Assembly (NCBI GenBank): GCA_029851415.1 | Contig: CM056741.1 | Location: 163,853,685-163,917,684 of the forward strand | Direction of reading: 5' to 3' | Length of the DNA stretch: 64,000 nucleotides | From: Eretmocerus hayati | Taxonomy: Eukaryota; Arthropoda; Insecta; Hymenoptera; Aphelinidae | Part shown: one piece after another, positions 46,921-59,011 of the stretch | How positions within the stretch are numbered: position 1 is the first letter of the stretch | Layout: the number at the start of each line of letters is the position of its first letter | Notes under the pieces: generated by a model | The model's input: the letters and a program-made list of their open reading frames with translations, nothing else | What the model was told of the DNA's origin: nothing | Databases searched by the model: none | Program-made: the position numbers and the translations under genes

Positions 46921-47604
46921 TCAATTGTAAATAACGTTTTGTTTTTATTGTACATTATTAGAAGGATGAGTGAAAATTCATTGCTAAACTGAGAGTTGGT
47001 TCCCTCTCAAGGACCTTGAGTGACTTACGATCTAGATAACGAATGAATTAATTTGAATGGTTTTGATGACTCTGTTATCAAGAATGTAGATAGAAATTAT
47101 TCTTGCAAAGGAATTCATGATTTTATAATATGAATTTAGAATCGCCAGGGAAAATCTAGGAAATGGAACTTCATGAGACTGGAAAATTTATGAAGTTTCC
47201 CAAAGACTGTTGGAAAAAGGTAAAAAGATCAAGAGTAGTGTTAATCTTGATACAATCTTGTTAGTGAGATAGGAAGTCTCGTTTTCATAATTGTTTATAA
47301 TTATGTGATAGTGGAGATTCACGAATGAGTCTTTCAGTGAAAAATTATTCTGATCATTGTTTTTCAAAACATTATTTATTAATAAATTTGTATACAACAT
47401 GTACATACTATTATCCTCAATTTTGCTTGAAATGACAACTGAAAGAAAAATAATAACCGTGACTTTTACAACTTTCTTATAAATAAATACAAAGAAAATT
47501 AACAAAAATACATTGAAGATTTATACATTTCATTATAATTTTTCCTAGAATAAATTCACATCTTCAAATCACCCACTTACGGAAAATAGAATCATAACAA
47601 TTTT
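46921..47604. other. Intergenic 3' region between convergent GPALPP1 and SEC24
   Basis: No coding signal. TTTATT words near 47383 (AATAAA on the minus strand) may end the SEC24 transcript. Confidence 0.5.
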
Positions 47605-50004
47605 TTACTTCACTTGAGTCTTTACATGCTGCAAAAATTCATAGTAGCTCAGCGCATTCTCAAACCTGTCTTCTATTAAGCGCTCAGTAAATTGTGTCCT
47701 AAAATGACTATCATCTCTAATTATTTGTAAAGTTGCACAGAATGGTTTATCATCTTGAAGATGAGAAATGAATGTTCTGAGTCTTTCAGACTCAGGAGTA
47801 GCAAGCTCTGGCAATCCATACATTTCTTCAGGTATCTCAGCAAAACTTGATACCCCAAGAACATTATAGCAAAATGCTGGATGAATATTTTTGCCAACAT
47901 AAAGGAGCATTTGATCACATGCATCCAATAAAAATGCACCTCTTGAATCGAGTTTCTCAGCAGATAGATGCAATCTCTCTGGTTGAGGGCTTAGTTGACC
48001 ATCAATTTCTTCTATTGGTTGAGTTATGTATATGTGTACTGGGTACATATCGGGATAGATGAGTTGAATCATGTGAGTTAATGGCAGAACTTTGAGTTGA
48101 CACATGGCAAAGACTCTATCATCAAGTCTTGTGCTGACCCCAAATCGAAAAGCTTTGCTCTTCAACAGAGCAATTATATAAAGAGGTAGCAACTTGAGAT
48201 TTTGAGGTGCCATCAAGCCACTACCTGGATATGATTGTAATAATTTGAATGAAGACAAAGCATCCACAGCTGCATTTATTAGGGCTTCCCTGGCATCAGA
48301 CAAAGAAGATTGAAGAGATCTATCGACAGCCATTTTTGAAAGAAGCCCTATGATGCACTGTTGGTCCGCTGAATAAATTATATCTGATAAATTTGTAGAA
48401 ATAGGGAGGCATAAGGTATGAACTCTGATCCTCCGCTCCCCTTTACTAGATGTGTACAATAAGGCAGCTTGGAAGCAGACATTCTGCATGTCGGACAGAT
48501 TCTCTTCAATTGTTACTTGCATTCCAAATCCAGCATCTGGATTGATATTTGGTAGACTGAGAAGATCAGTGGAGCGGACGAAAAAATTTCCATGAAAAGT
48601 GTGAATACTTAATCCACGCGTACACCTAATTCTCATGACTGCTTCAAACCCAATTTTCCTGGTTAGATAACGTCTTAACATTTTCTCTAAGGCCTCCCAA
48701 TGCTGCACTTTTGATGCATGGAATAGAGGCAAGTAATAGATGCATCCTCCAGAAAATTTACATATCCCTGATAAAGTTGCTAGGTCACTGTACTGACAAT
48801 TTAACAGGAATAGGTCCACTGCTATCTGCTGGCCACTGCAATCTAAGGCAAGTCGCTTATAAAAATCTGTGGCTGGATTCAGGTGAGGAACATCTTTCCC
48901 TGATCTTGTGTTTGGATCTTCTCTGGCTGTGAGTGCTCCTGGACCTAAATTTGGTAAGCAGGATTGGAAAACAGTGACCCTTCCACCAGTTCCGGACATG
49001 AGCTTAAAAGCAGCTTGAAGTGCAGCACCCAATGCACAATTAGTATCATAACTATCTTTGAACATGTATGGCAGCTGATTTAGCAATTCTTTCAGAAGTT
49101 CCTGTCTCTCTTTCAAATTAACTATCAAATTTTCTGGACATGGAAGAAATACATCATCAACATCCATCATAATCATTTGATGAGGCTGTGACACATTATC
49201 CTGCATGCTAAAGAAATGAACCGCTGAATTCACCGCTAAGAATCCAATTTGTGTCCTAGCATCACCAGGTAGCCTAGACATTTCTTCAGCAACTATATTG
49301 CACACTAGAGATAAATATCCACTGTCTATGGCTAACTTTGATACATCAAATATAAAAAGATATACAGCTGGTTGAGGAGGGCGTAGCATGTACTCACTTG
49401 GAGCAATGAATTCAATAGTGCTAGTTCGTACCTCTGGCCTACGAGACGGATCACCATAAGATTTTGTTGCAGGATCAAACTGGAACTCTTCAGGAAGTTC
49501 ATTGACCTTCCAACACAGATTACACTTCCATCTTTTAGAATCCACAAAGTAGACAAATGGATTGATGTATGTCCTGCAAGACCTACAACGCACTATTGTG
49601 CTGCACTGTATGACTGGTAAGTGATTTAGATCCTTGAATGGATGAATGACTATGCCCAATGGTAAACGAGACTTCTGCAGCAGTGAGTTAGAGTCTGGTA
49701 TTTTAGTTAACGTACAACGAAAAATATCTGGACTACAATTGATTCGATCTAGCATTTCTTGATGTAGTTTGATCTTCGGAGGAATGACTTTTTCAGGAGG
49801 TAGGACGTTTCTGCACTGCAGGAGATCCACTGAATCCATGCCCCATATCTTGTTAAAGCCAGATTTTGTCACAGTCATGTTATTCTGATGATTTATTTGA
49901 CCATTGTAGGGAGGGCCCACCATTCCAGGGCCCATGCTTGGGCCCATGTTAGGGTAGTTTGGATAATTTGTAGGTCTCATGTTCATGGTTGGATAACTGG
50001 ACAT
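47605..50004 (-). CDS. Sec24AB: COPII coat protein SEC24, A/B class, intronless and N-terminally short
   Basis: SEC24 is the cargo-selecting inner-coat subunit of COPII vesicles at ER exit sites, working with SEC23. The single 799-codon frame has a ~55-residue Pro/Asn/Gly/Met-rich leader, a zinc finger C140-x2-C143...C161-x2-C164 (in VRCRSCRTYINPF and WKCNLCW), the trunk domain (RPPQPAVYLFIFDVSK, DVDDVFLPCPENLIVNL, ALQAAFKLMSGTGGRVTVFQ), the helical region and the gelsolin-like C-terminus ending EFLQHVKTQVK. Blocks such as ATDFYKRLALDCSGQQIAVDLF and LTRKIGFEAVMRIRCTRGL match the SEC24A/B rather than the C/D class. Usual SEC24A/B proteins exceed 1,000 residues because of a long Pro/Gln-rich N-terminus that is nearly absent here. 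An in-frame TGA lies nine bases upstream of the ATG. No poly(A) remnant was seen. It could be a retrogene or simply the lineage's only copy. Confidence 0.93.
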   Translation of the reverse strand: MSSYPTMNMRPTNYPNYPNMGPSMGPGMVGPPYNGQINHQNNMTVTKSGFNKIWGMDSVDLLQCRNVLPPEKVIPPKIKLHQEMLDRINCSPDIFRCTLTKIPDSNSLLQKSRLPLGIVIHPFKDLNHLPVIQCSTIVRCRSCRTYINPFVYFVDSKRWKCNLCWKVNELPEEFQFDPATKSYGDPSRRPEVRTSTIEFIAPSEYMLRPPQPAVYLFIFDVSKLAIDSGYLSLVCNIVAEEMSRLPGDARTQIGFLAVNSAVHFFSMQDNVSQPHQMIMMDVDDVFLPCPENLIVNLKERQELLKELLNQLPYMFKDSYDTNCALGAALQAAFKLMSGTGGRVTVFQSCLPNLGPGALTAREDPNTRSGKDVPHLNPATDFYKRLALDCSGQQIAVDLFLLNCQYSDLATLSGICKFSGGCIYYLPLFHASKVQHWEALEKMLRRYLTRKIGFEAVMRIRCTRGLSIHTFHGNFFVRSTDLLSLPNINPDAGFGMQVTIEENLSDMQNVCFQAALLYTSSKGERRIRVHTLCLPISTNLSDIIYSADQQCIIGLLSKMAVDRSLQSSLSDAREALINAAVDALSSFKLLQSYPGSGLMAPQNLKLLPLYIIALLKSKAFRFGVSTRLDDRVFAMCQLKVLPLTHMIQLIYPDMYPVHIYITQPIEEIDGQLSPQPERLHLSAEKLDSRGAFLLDACDQMLLYVGKNIHPAFCYNVLGVSSFAEIPEEMYGLPELATPESERLRTFISHLQDDKPFCATLQIIRDDSHFRTQFTERLIEDRFENALSYYEFLQHVKTQVK

Positions 50005-50758
50005 TTGCCCTCACACTGATAAGATAGTGAAATTACTCGTTATTACTACGAACGAGTCATTCTTGATTCTTCAATCACTTGATGGGTGGAATTTGACATC
50101 GTTGGCTTCAGAATTTCCACGACACGACACGAGTAATGTAGGTGAGTCGTCGGGCCTGGCGCTGGCCTAGCAGCCTGCTCTGGGGGGATCTCTTAGGGAC
50201 CCTAGGAATCAGATTTTCTGGTCGACGCCTAGTGGTCTATGCTGTTGGATCTTACATCGTCTCAATGTGATTGGTCTTGATAGGAAAATGCGGCATTAGA
50301 TGAGTTTCCCGATATAGGATACAATTTCAAGGTGTTATAATATTTCACTCAAATTGGATTTACAACTGCAGTCATTGGCCGTCTATTCATGCCAAAACTT
50401 GCGTACTTATTTATATTTACGGTAGTGGATTTTGATAGATTAATGAATATTGATGTGACTTCAAGGTGGTGCTGTGTATTGATGAAAAACCTAAATAATT
50501 CTCCCCATATAATAATGACAAAATAACGCGAGAATCAGGTAATCACTACTAATTGAATGAATTTTATCACAAATAAGATATATTATATATTTTATGATGA
50601 TGAATCTTATCACGATTTGGAACATGTTTAGGACAGTAAGTTATAGTAATAATAAGTAACATAACATGCGGATCTGATTGACACACAATTTTGTTATGAT
50701 TCTTGACCGGCTGTTTTTCCTGGATTGCAAAATTAATTGCCTTGTTCTTGACTTCTCC
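50005..50758. other. SEC24 5' region
   Basis: The presumed SEC24 promoter and 5' UTR. A CTTATCAG just upstream of the start could be the acceptor of a non-coding 5' exon. No other feature is seen. Confidence 0.35.
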
Positions 50759-50762
50759 TTAA

Positions 50763-50910
50763 CACGTTCGCTGCGACGGGCCCCACCGGTGGGACCCACT
50801 CGTCCTTTTTTGTGTGTAGTGGTGATCAAAATTCCATTGATTGGGTTCCACCGGTGGGATCCGTCGCACACAAAAAAGCAACTGTGATTTTCGGCGTCGC
50901 AGCAAAAGTG
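50763..50910. mobile_element. 148 bp piggyBac-like MITE with TTAA duplications
   Basis: It is flanked by TTAA at 50759-50762 and 50911-50914. The left TIR is CACGTTCGCTGCGACG. The right, reverse complemented, is CACTTTTGCTGCGACG. The interior has two GGNNCCACCGGTGGGANCC palindromes in a fold-back layout. Size, TTAA and TIRs fit a piggyBac-derived MITE. Confidence 0.8.
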
Positions 50911-50914
50911 TTAA

Positions 50915-53900
50915 GAATTCGCTGATGACTCATTTTTCCACGAGATACAATAAATATCATATCAACAAAGTAAATCTAGATCAATTTCAATAAAAAAAGC
51001 TCTTCATATGGTGATGGTAACTCATCACAGTCGGATAAAGTGCGCAAAGTTTGCGATGAGTAAAGATGCGTTAGAATCTTATTTTCAGCGTAATCTCTCG
51101 GTACAGAAATTTTGGAGAGAAAATAATAAATCTTCAATCAGGATACTTATCGCTCTGTCACTCTTTGTTGCTCAAAAATGCGACACACGGTTAGAAATCG
51201 GCGAACGGCATAATAAGCATCCGAGTCATTGAAATGGAATTCTTTTGCTTCCCTCAGATTTCGTATCTCATTTCAAGATTACTGACGGTTATGGGACCAC
51301 TTTGAATAAGAAAGTATGCTTTAAGTATTGCTCGATGAGTTTCTTAGGTTCGACTGTCTCCAACTCGAATTGGGAAATCATTCAAACACAGAGAAGCGAA
51401 TAATATATTCTAAGAGTTAATCATCCAGTAGTCGCGGCCACCAACGTAGCCAATGATCCACTCATCACATTTATCTATTATCTCCGTAATTTCGCGAGCA
51501 AAACAAATGCCGCGGGTGATATTAGAATGATGCGCGCGCATACTCCGCCCGCTCCGAATTCTCGCGCACAAACTCATTCTCACTCACACTAGTCATCACC
51601 CGCGCATGCACGTGTATATGATCGCCTTTCAGTGATCTTCTGTTGTCTGGCAGTAGTGTGATCGTCGGTCGAAGGTTGTGTATACTTGCTGCTATCGAAG
51701 CAAAGATTTTGTGAATTGTTTGTCAAGTGTCCTGGACATCCAGGTCGTCAGTCAAGAGAGTTTCCATTGAAGAATTTATAAAAGCTCCGATTTGGAGCTA
51801 GCCTCAACGAAAGCTGATGATAATACTCAGCAGTAGTGCTCTCGACTTCGTCGGCTGTAATTATATAGGAAGTGTATGCAGCTAATACGCATTATTATCA
51901 TCGGTGCAGCGAATCATTCATGAGCTGCTGTGGAAGGTGTATCATCGCTGATGCTTGCACAGCGGAGCTAAATTATCAAGGCATCGCCCCGAGCTTCAAG
52001 CTCGAGCTCATGTAAGCATGCCAAAACCTTCTCGACACCGATGTTGCTCGTACTAAGTGCACCGACATCAATCTTGCCTTCGGTTCATGCATGGCCAATG
52101 TCACCCGCATCGATTTGCAACTTGCCATTTATTGTAACTTCGATATGTCTTTAACCTGACCTTCCATAATACCTCGAAGCTCTTCTACGAGAGCTAAATA
52201 ATGCCTATCTACAGAATCGTGAAGGCCTTCGTCTCGATCGTCATTGGCAATGCCTCGTTTCGTCATCGTACCGCAATTCTACGCAGCTATTGTATACCCA
52301 GCTGATCCAAATTTGGCGTAACGTGTTGAACGAAAACAAATTCATGGAATAGTGATTATGAGGCTATAGTTTCGCTTACAATGATTACGAATATCTACAA
52401 TGATGTACAATAATAAGAAAAATGGAATGCCTACACATCAGCTGCTATCTTGTTGAGATGAACGTTCATCTGTCTCTTTCACACAGTACTTAAACACTTT
52501 GATAAGATGCTGATACTTCGTTGGATCGGTCTGTCCTTACATTGAATCTTGTCTCGTGAGAAACATTGTCTATTGCATTGTTGATGATTTCTGTGATTTC
52601 CTGACTTTTTAAAGGTTGAAGCGTGAGTCAATCGGTGAACAAGAGAGAATTTCATTATCATTTTTGGATCCCTCGTAGCTCGATACAAGTAGCTCGTGGC
52701 GAGTGATTTCACTTTCGATTTCTCGACGCGAGTCGCGAGCATTTGCGGTTCGTCAATGATCGGTAAATCTTGTGATTGCTGTGATCTTGATCAGCAAAAA
52801 CACGGAATTTTAAGTTCTGCAGAGCTGCATCAGTAGTTGGGAGGCATCTAAAAGTGCCGAACGATATTAACATCATCGTAAATTATTCAAGTACCTGCAA
52901 AATTGCGAAAAGACATCTTTCGCGCCTGGCTCGTGAGATTCGCCGCTTCCTAGCAATTATTTCAACCCTCGCCTGCGACTTAGGCCGAAAAGAATCGCTC
53001 AAAAGTGAGCTACAACCTCATAAATTTGGTGCGAAATGGATACTCTTGCTCATTTTCAGCAAATCCCGCACCATCTCGAGCTCGGCTTATCTTACGGACT
53101 CGAAAATTTTCATCTCCCGCTACACTGTTTGCATCAAAGCGGATGGATAATTTTTTAGTCTTTGTTGCAAATCACATGATTTTACAACTAGCTCGCGTGT
53201 GCCACATTGAATGCATGATCAACTCATAAATTATGTCACGTAACTGCGATCAGTGAAATCCAGATAATTTACGTCGTGCGTTGCCAGTTAGGATGTACAC
53301 ATGAATTGAGAGTGTGCGATATGCAACGTCAACAACGATAGAAATTTATCTTTCAAACTAGATGTCCTCATCATAAGAATTTCAGATTTTCTGACAAAAT
53401 TTTGATAGTAATCTTCCCTGCACACTGAAGTTGTGGTCAAGACTATACTTTTTTGTTGACCGCACTTAAATCTACTTTTGATCAGAAAATTCAGGGTGCG
53501 ATGTTTCCTTGGATCCTGCTCAGATTTTGAAGGATTACATTTTGGAAGGAATTTTTGGATGAGAGCATTAGCCTCGAAAGGATCTCTTTGCATATGAGCA
53601 GTCATTTACTTTGTTGAAGTCTACTACTACAATTGGACTGAATCTAATGATCATCTTTGGAAACATCTTCTCCGGAATAAAAGCGTTTCATTGGTTCAAC
53701 AGCATTCCATTAGTCGTCATCATGAATGTTGGGCATAACATCCCCTAAGACCTTGAGAATTTCTAGGTTTACACAATTCTGCATGTCGGAGCAGGCTTTC
53801 AGTTGTCTTGGTTTTATACAAATCACTCAGCTGACCCCATGTCAACAACAATATTAGTTGGAAGATCATATTTATCCTTGACTTTTGCACCTTGAAAGTT

Positions 53901-54955
53901 TTCAAGACTTCAATGGATATGAAAGTATGACTATACTGCACCTTTACCACCAGAAAAAAATTAAAATATGTTGGCCATTTTGTTGTAGTGCTGCGATCAA
54001 ATCTTACATTCATGTTATTGCTAATTAATAAAATGATTAGTTTCAACAGTGATGGTGAAGACTTTGACGAAAGAATTATAAGGTGTTGATCGGATATGTT
54101 CTTTCAGTACAATCTTCTGAAACTCTTAGATTTTAAATAAAACTTTTGTAGTTTTGATTGTTTGCACAGACTTCAATTTCAGAAATCTGTATGGTTTCAT
54201 CCAACAAAGCTACTTCTAGCTATCATATTTGGTTCTTGAGTTTTGATAGAGTAATATTTTTGTATTCCTCTGTTACGTAACACATAGCTTGAAGATGATT
54301 CTTTTATATGGTATTGACACATACTATTCTTGTTTTTATTTATTGCTTTTTGCACATCTGGCAGAACTGAATTACTTCTGAAGGTAACTGACAATCTGTT
54401 CTAATTGGTAAGAGAAATTTTTATGGTACATTTTGATACAAGAATGTAAAATACTACTTCCGCATGCTACAAATAGGTTTCCGGTTCAAGCCGCAGGCGA
54501 GGATCGGGAGCATCACGAGGATGCGAAAAATAGGTTTTACTCCCGTGCACAGTGTATGAAAAAGATATTTTTAATAACACTGCACAATTGACTCTTCTTG
54601 CTGAGTAGTGGGAAAATTTCTTTCAAAATTTGAGAACCACTCATCTCTAAATAATTTAAGATACCGTTTAAGTCTCTTCTAAAGTGTCTCACACTTTTAT
54701 TAGTTTCCAAAGACAATTGTGCCACTCACTTACATCAGACTTGGGGGTGGAATCTTAAGACATTGAAGGGAGATTAATCTTTTTAATCCAGAGATCATAT
54801 TCATTTGAATATTTCTTACAGGACAACTTGGATGGATGCTGTGTCAGCTCATCCATCCACTTCGACGTTCTAATATGTGATCGTTATACGAGGTATATCC
54901 AAATGATGATCTAGATCCAGATTGATTCTTCAAACATCTCTAATCAACTTTGAAG
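50915..54955. other. Upstream region of the RNF13-type gene
   Basis: No coding exon was recognised. A CpG-rich, GC-rich patch at 51480-51700 may be the promoter, and 51,700-52,330 is less AT-rich than its surroundings, as a 5' UTR exon might be. Short frames at 53.3-54.4 kb on the minus strand have no recognisable domain. Confidence 0.4.
51480..51680 (+). promoter_or_regulatory. CpG-rich candidate promoter
   Basis: The patch has many CG dinucleotides (for example ATGCGCGCGCATAC and CATCACCCGCGCATGCACG) in otherwise CpG-poor DNA, then TTTCAGTGATC near 51629, a match to the arthropod initiator TCAGT. It is 3.3 kb upstream of the RNF13-type ATG on the same strand and 1.6 kb from SEC24 on the other. 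Which gene it serves is unknown. Confidence 0.35.
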
Positions 54956-57900
54956 ATGCCGAAACTCTTCCCCGATCGACCTGTAATATTCTGGGTTGCA
55001 TTTGCAACTATTTGCATCAGCAAAACTAATGCCGAGATTGCAATTTTCTCGAGAACAGATATTCTAAGACCGCCAAAAACATTTCCCGACCTGCCTGCAA
55101 GATTTGGTGGCATCATTCCAGATGAGGGTATCAAGGTAATTCCTCTATATCAATAATAATAATTTACCATAAAAGCACTCATTATCGCGAGTTTACACTT
55201 TCCAAACCACAGGAAAACGATAACTTGATAACTGTTTCTTTGATAATGATAGTCTAAATCGCGAGTCAACGACGTCATATTTTGGTCGCGAAAACTACTC
55301 AGCCTGATTGTTAAGAACGATTGTTTATTCTGATCCGTAGAAACAAATCAATAAACAAACTATGCATTAATGACAATACTCTGAGACAGAAGACCGGAAA
55401 TTGTACCAAACCATCGAATTTACTTCAATGCATGATGGAAGTTGTGTGTAATACATTTACCAAGAAATTTGCATTGAAAAAGTCCAACCTAAACCCTGTA
55501 TTCTTGAATTTAAGATTTCTTCCAATCGGTTGAACAAGATTTCCTTTTTTGAAATCATACTCTTCGCGCTCTCGCGCATTATTGCATATCATTATGGGCA
55601 GTAAACGGTTGATGGATCATAGAAAAGAAAATATATTTAATAGTGAATAAATGGATAAAGTAGGATAAAATTCTTCCATTTCTAAAAAGGTGGCTCTAGT
55701 TGTTGGCTTTGAATACTTGAACGAAATATTCTTTCGCCGCCACTGATCCCACGAATCAATATAATAAATGTATTTTTGGTGCATTTTGCAGGGTGTAGTG
55801 GTCTATGCCGATCCACCATATGCATGTCAAGACATCAAAGCTCCTCCTGTCAGTCCAGATTACGATGGGTACAACTGGATAGTTTTAATTTCCAGGGGTA
55901 ACTGCACATTCGAAGCTAAAATAAGAAATGCTCAAAAGGCTCAATATCAAGCTGCAATTGTGCACAATATTAATAGTGATGATTTAGGTATGTACAACTA
56001 CTGTCCATTCTTCATGTAATCTCCAGAGCCAATGGATTCCTATATTTCTCATTCACCCGCGTTTGATATTTTTTTGTATGTCGTTCCGTTCATCTTTTTT
56101 CCTTACTTCTGTTTTATTCTCCCCTGGTCCTAATCCTGAGTCCATTTTTCCTTACTTTATTTTCAACAAAAATTGATTTCAGTTAATTCGTCACATTTCT
56201 TACATTCTTTATACAACAACTTTCAATCATCTGTGTGCTAAACGAGATTTGAGGAAATACAATTGTATCCATCTCGATTTCATCATTTTAACAGAAATGC
56301 TTTTCGAAATCTCATGTAGCATTGCATTTGAAACACTTTATTGAACTTTCGACTACTTTTTGTGCACTTTTGATACACATTTGATGCTGGTCAAGTACCA
56401 AATTCAGGCAATCTCGTATAGATTACATTGTTTTTTGCGGGAGACCTTGCACTATGGCAGGCGATATGAATCGCTCACAAGAGTATCCTGTATTTTGAAC
56501 TCTTGGATGGCCACATTTTTACTGACAGCTAAATGCCGTTTTTTCCAGACATCTGAATACTTTTTCAACTTTCTCAGATTTTTTTCCTCAAAGACCCTCG
56601 AATGAAAATAGTAGCATAATCAATCAGTCCGCAATTTTTCAAGACAAATACAAAAATTGATAGATTTGCCTATGTCTCTGTTTGTGAGGAACGGCGAATA
56701 GAGATTGAATCTTGACAATATGACTGTTTCACGGTGTTATTACAGAAAGGAAGCAACTATTTGAAATTGATTGTGATCTTTTTTGCAGAACAAATGTCAG
56801 CGAACGATGCGGGAGATATTCTTATACCGGCAGTGTTTGTTGGCGGATTTACAGGCTATTCCATCAAAGAATCGTTTTTATATGATTCGGATTACTTTAT
56901 TGTCATTAATGATTTGCCGCTGAATATCAACACTCACCTTCTATTGCCCTTTGCCATTGTTGTTGGCATTTGCTTTCTAGTCATGGTTACATTTATGGTA
57001 AGTTACCTCTTCCTGTACAAAGTGTAAATCTTGTGACTCAGACTCAGATAATATATTTGACCGGCTTGAATTGTTGGGACAGTAAATTCCTAATGACTTT
57101 CTCTCGAGTACAATTATACTCAACAATACTGATTTTTTTCTTCCAGATCGTGCGTTGTGTACAGGATAGACGCAGAGCCCGAAGGCATCGATTACCAAAT
57201 TCAAGTTTGAAAAAAATACCTATTCATAAGTACACGAAAGGTGATCCTTATGAAACGTGTGCTATTTGCTTAGAAGATTACATCGAAAATGAAAAATTAC
57301 GGGTCTTACCCTGTGCTCACGGTAAGAAATGTTGTGCATAAAATTTGTAATTTATTGCAGACTAATAGTTTATCGTCTGGGTCTTCAGTGAATACTAACA
57401 ATGCAATATTGATACCGCAAGCTCATTTCTCTAAGATGTTGAAGTTAGATAATACTCTCCCTCCGTTTGAGAAATGTCTTACCCGTGCTCTTTTCGTTAC
57501 AGCATATCACACAAAATGTATAGATCCATGGCTAACAAAAAACCGACGCGTCTGCCCGGTGTGCAAGCGCAAGGTATTCGCTGCTGACGAACGAGTTGAG
57601 ACTGACTCCGAAAGCGATTCGGACGCGGATGACTCGACTCCGCTGATCAGAAATAGCGCTGGACCTGGCACTCAGGGTGGCACTTTCGAAACACAACGTG
57701 AGAATCCTTTTTGGGCGGGATTGCGTCGAGCCCGCCGTGAGCAGCGTGAGCGAAGATATTCCGGAAGTAGCTTTGACTCTGCCGAGCACCCGATACTCGA
57801 GAGACCGCCTCGTCATCACGAGCACGATGACGAGGACGACGAAGACGACGACTTTGAGAACGTGCAGTCGCTGCGAGTCCAAGTGGAGGCTCTGCAACGA

Positions 57901-59011
57901 GCCGCAGGTACGAGCTATTTTCGTTTTTTTTTTTTTTCCATTGACTTCATTTACTTTCACTACAACGAGTTCGGGTATTATGACCAAAATAACATGAATT
58001 ATTCATGTGAGAAATAGCGCTCAACGCATCTAGTCTTTCTTTCGTTTCTTCTTTCGTGATAATTCGAAATTCTTGGTTCCTCAATACTTAAATGTCTATC
58101 ACTATCAACCATTCAGAACTTTTTGCATACATCCTTAATCACCTTGCTTCATAGAGCTTTGATTTTTGTGGTATATTTGCGATAGCTTGTGGTCAACTGA
58201 TCAGAAAGATCAGGAAAAATCCTGAAAGGTACGACTGGGTCTCATTATTTAAGTATGTTCCAGCAGCCAATATTCTATTACATTCTTGTAGATTTCAAAG
58301 TCTTTGTTGTCGTGTTCCATTCCCATAACGACTATGGAGTATTATTCCTATGTCAATCGGTACATAGTTGGAAACTGAGCGGTTTACTCTTCACAAATTT
58401 ATCTAAAAATTCTTCAACATATTAACTGCGATCGAAATTACATCTACACCACTTCAGATCAATTTACTTAAGTTTGTGTCTTTGCTTGACAAATTTTGCG
58501 TGTGAAAATCACAAAGGTAGTAATCATTTGACGCATATTTGAAAACAATATTTCATGAAATAGCTTAGCTATAATAAGTAGAAAATTCCCCGTACAATCT
58601 TGCACCTTCGGAAAAATAACAATTTGTAACACGGTAGGGCACGTATAAAATCATTTCCCAAAACGTTGTTCTTAGACTAAATAAGTTTTTGTGGTTGCCT
58701 CCTCCTCAAATTATCGCCCTGAATCGCACCATTTCGTTGACAATGATTGCTCGTTTGCAGTCTCGTAAGATTATCATTGAACACTTCAACATTTTCCTAC
58801 AGATGAGGTGACAGATTTTGAACGATCAGTCAGCAGTACAAGACCTCACACAGTTAATCTTTCATCAGATGTCACTGACAAGAATTCTATCGTTGGGATT
58901 ATCGACCCCTCAACAGGGAGACACGCAAGACCTTCACAGTATGAAGTTGATGCACAACACGCGAGGTCTGGAACTGTTCTTCCAGTGCTATCGGATGATA
59001 CTGTAATATAA
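54956..59011 (+). CDS. RNF13: RNF13/Godzilla-type PA-TM-RING E3 ubiquitin ligase
   Basis: An endosome/lysosome membrane ubiquitin ligase with its PA domain in the lumen and RING in the cytosol. Six exons join with matching phases: 54956-55135, 55792-55987, 56789-56997, 57147-57321, 57503-57907 and 58803-59011, 457 residues. A signal peptide (about residues 1-26) precedes the PA domain (about 55-165, with [18 protein letters not shown] and [14 protein letters not shown]). One transmembrane helix lies at about 176-197 ([20 protein letters not shown]), followed by a basic stop-transfer stretch. The RING-H2 is complete: C233-x2-C236-x14-C251-x-H253-x2-H256-x2-C259-x11-C271-x2-C274. After it come an acidic Ser/Asp stretch, STPLIR, and a Glu/Asp run ([12 protein letters not shown]). 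Vertebrate RNF167 is the other close relative, so RNF13 is a class-level name. The ATG at 54956 was chosen because it gives a proper signal peptide. Confidence 0.94.

Noticed and set aside
53288..54046. Two minus-strand frames of 105 and 108 codons, possible transposase remnant
   Set aside because: No catalytic motif or family signature could be named; left unassigned.
54479..54540. B-box-like GGTTCAAGCC word near a GC-rich patch
   Set aside because: No A box at a proper distance and no SINE body or tail.
57289..57500. Read-through of the RNF13-type intron between the two halves of the RING as coding
   Set aside because: The frame is open by chance, but splicing 57321 to 57503 restores an exact RING-H2 (CAH|AYHTKC).
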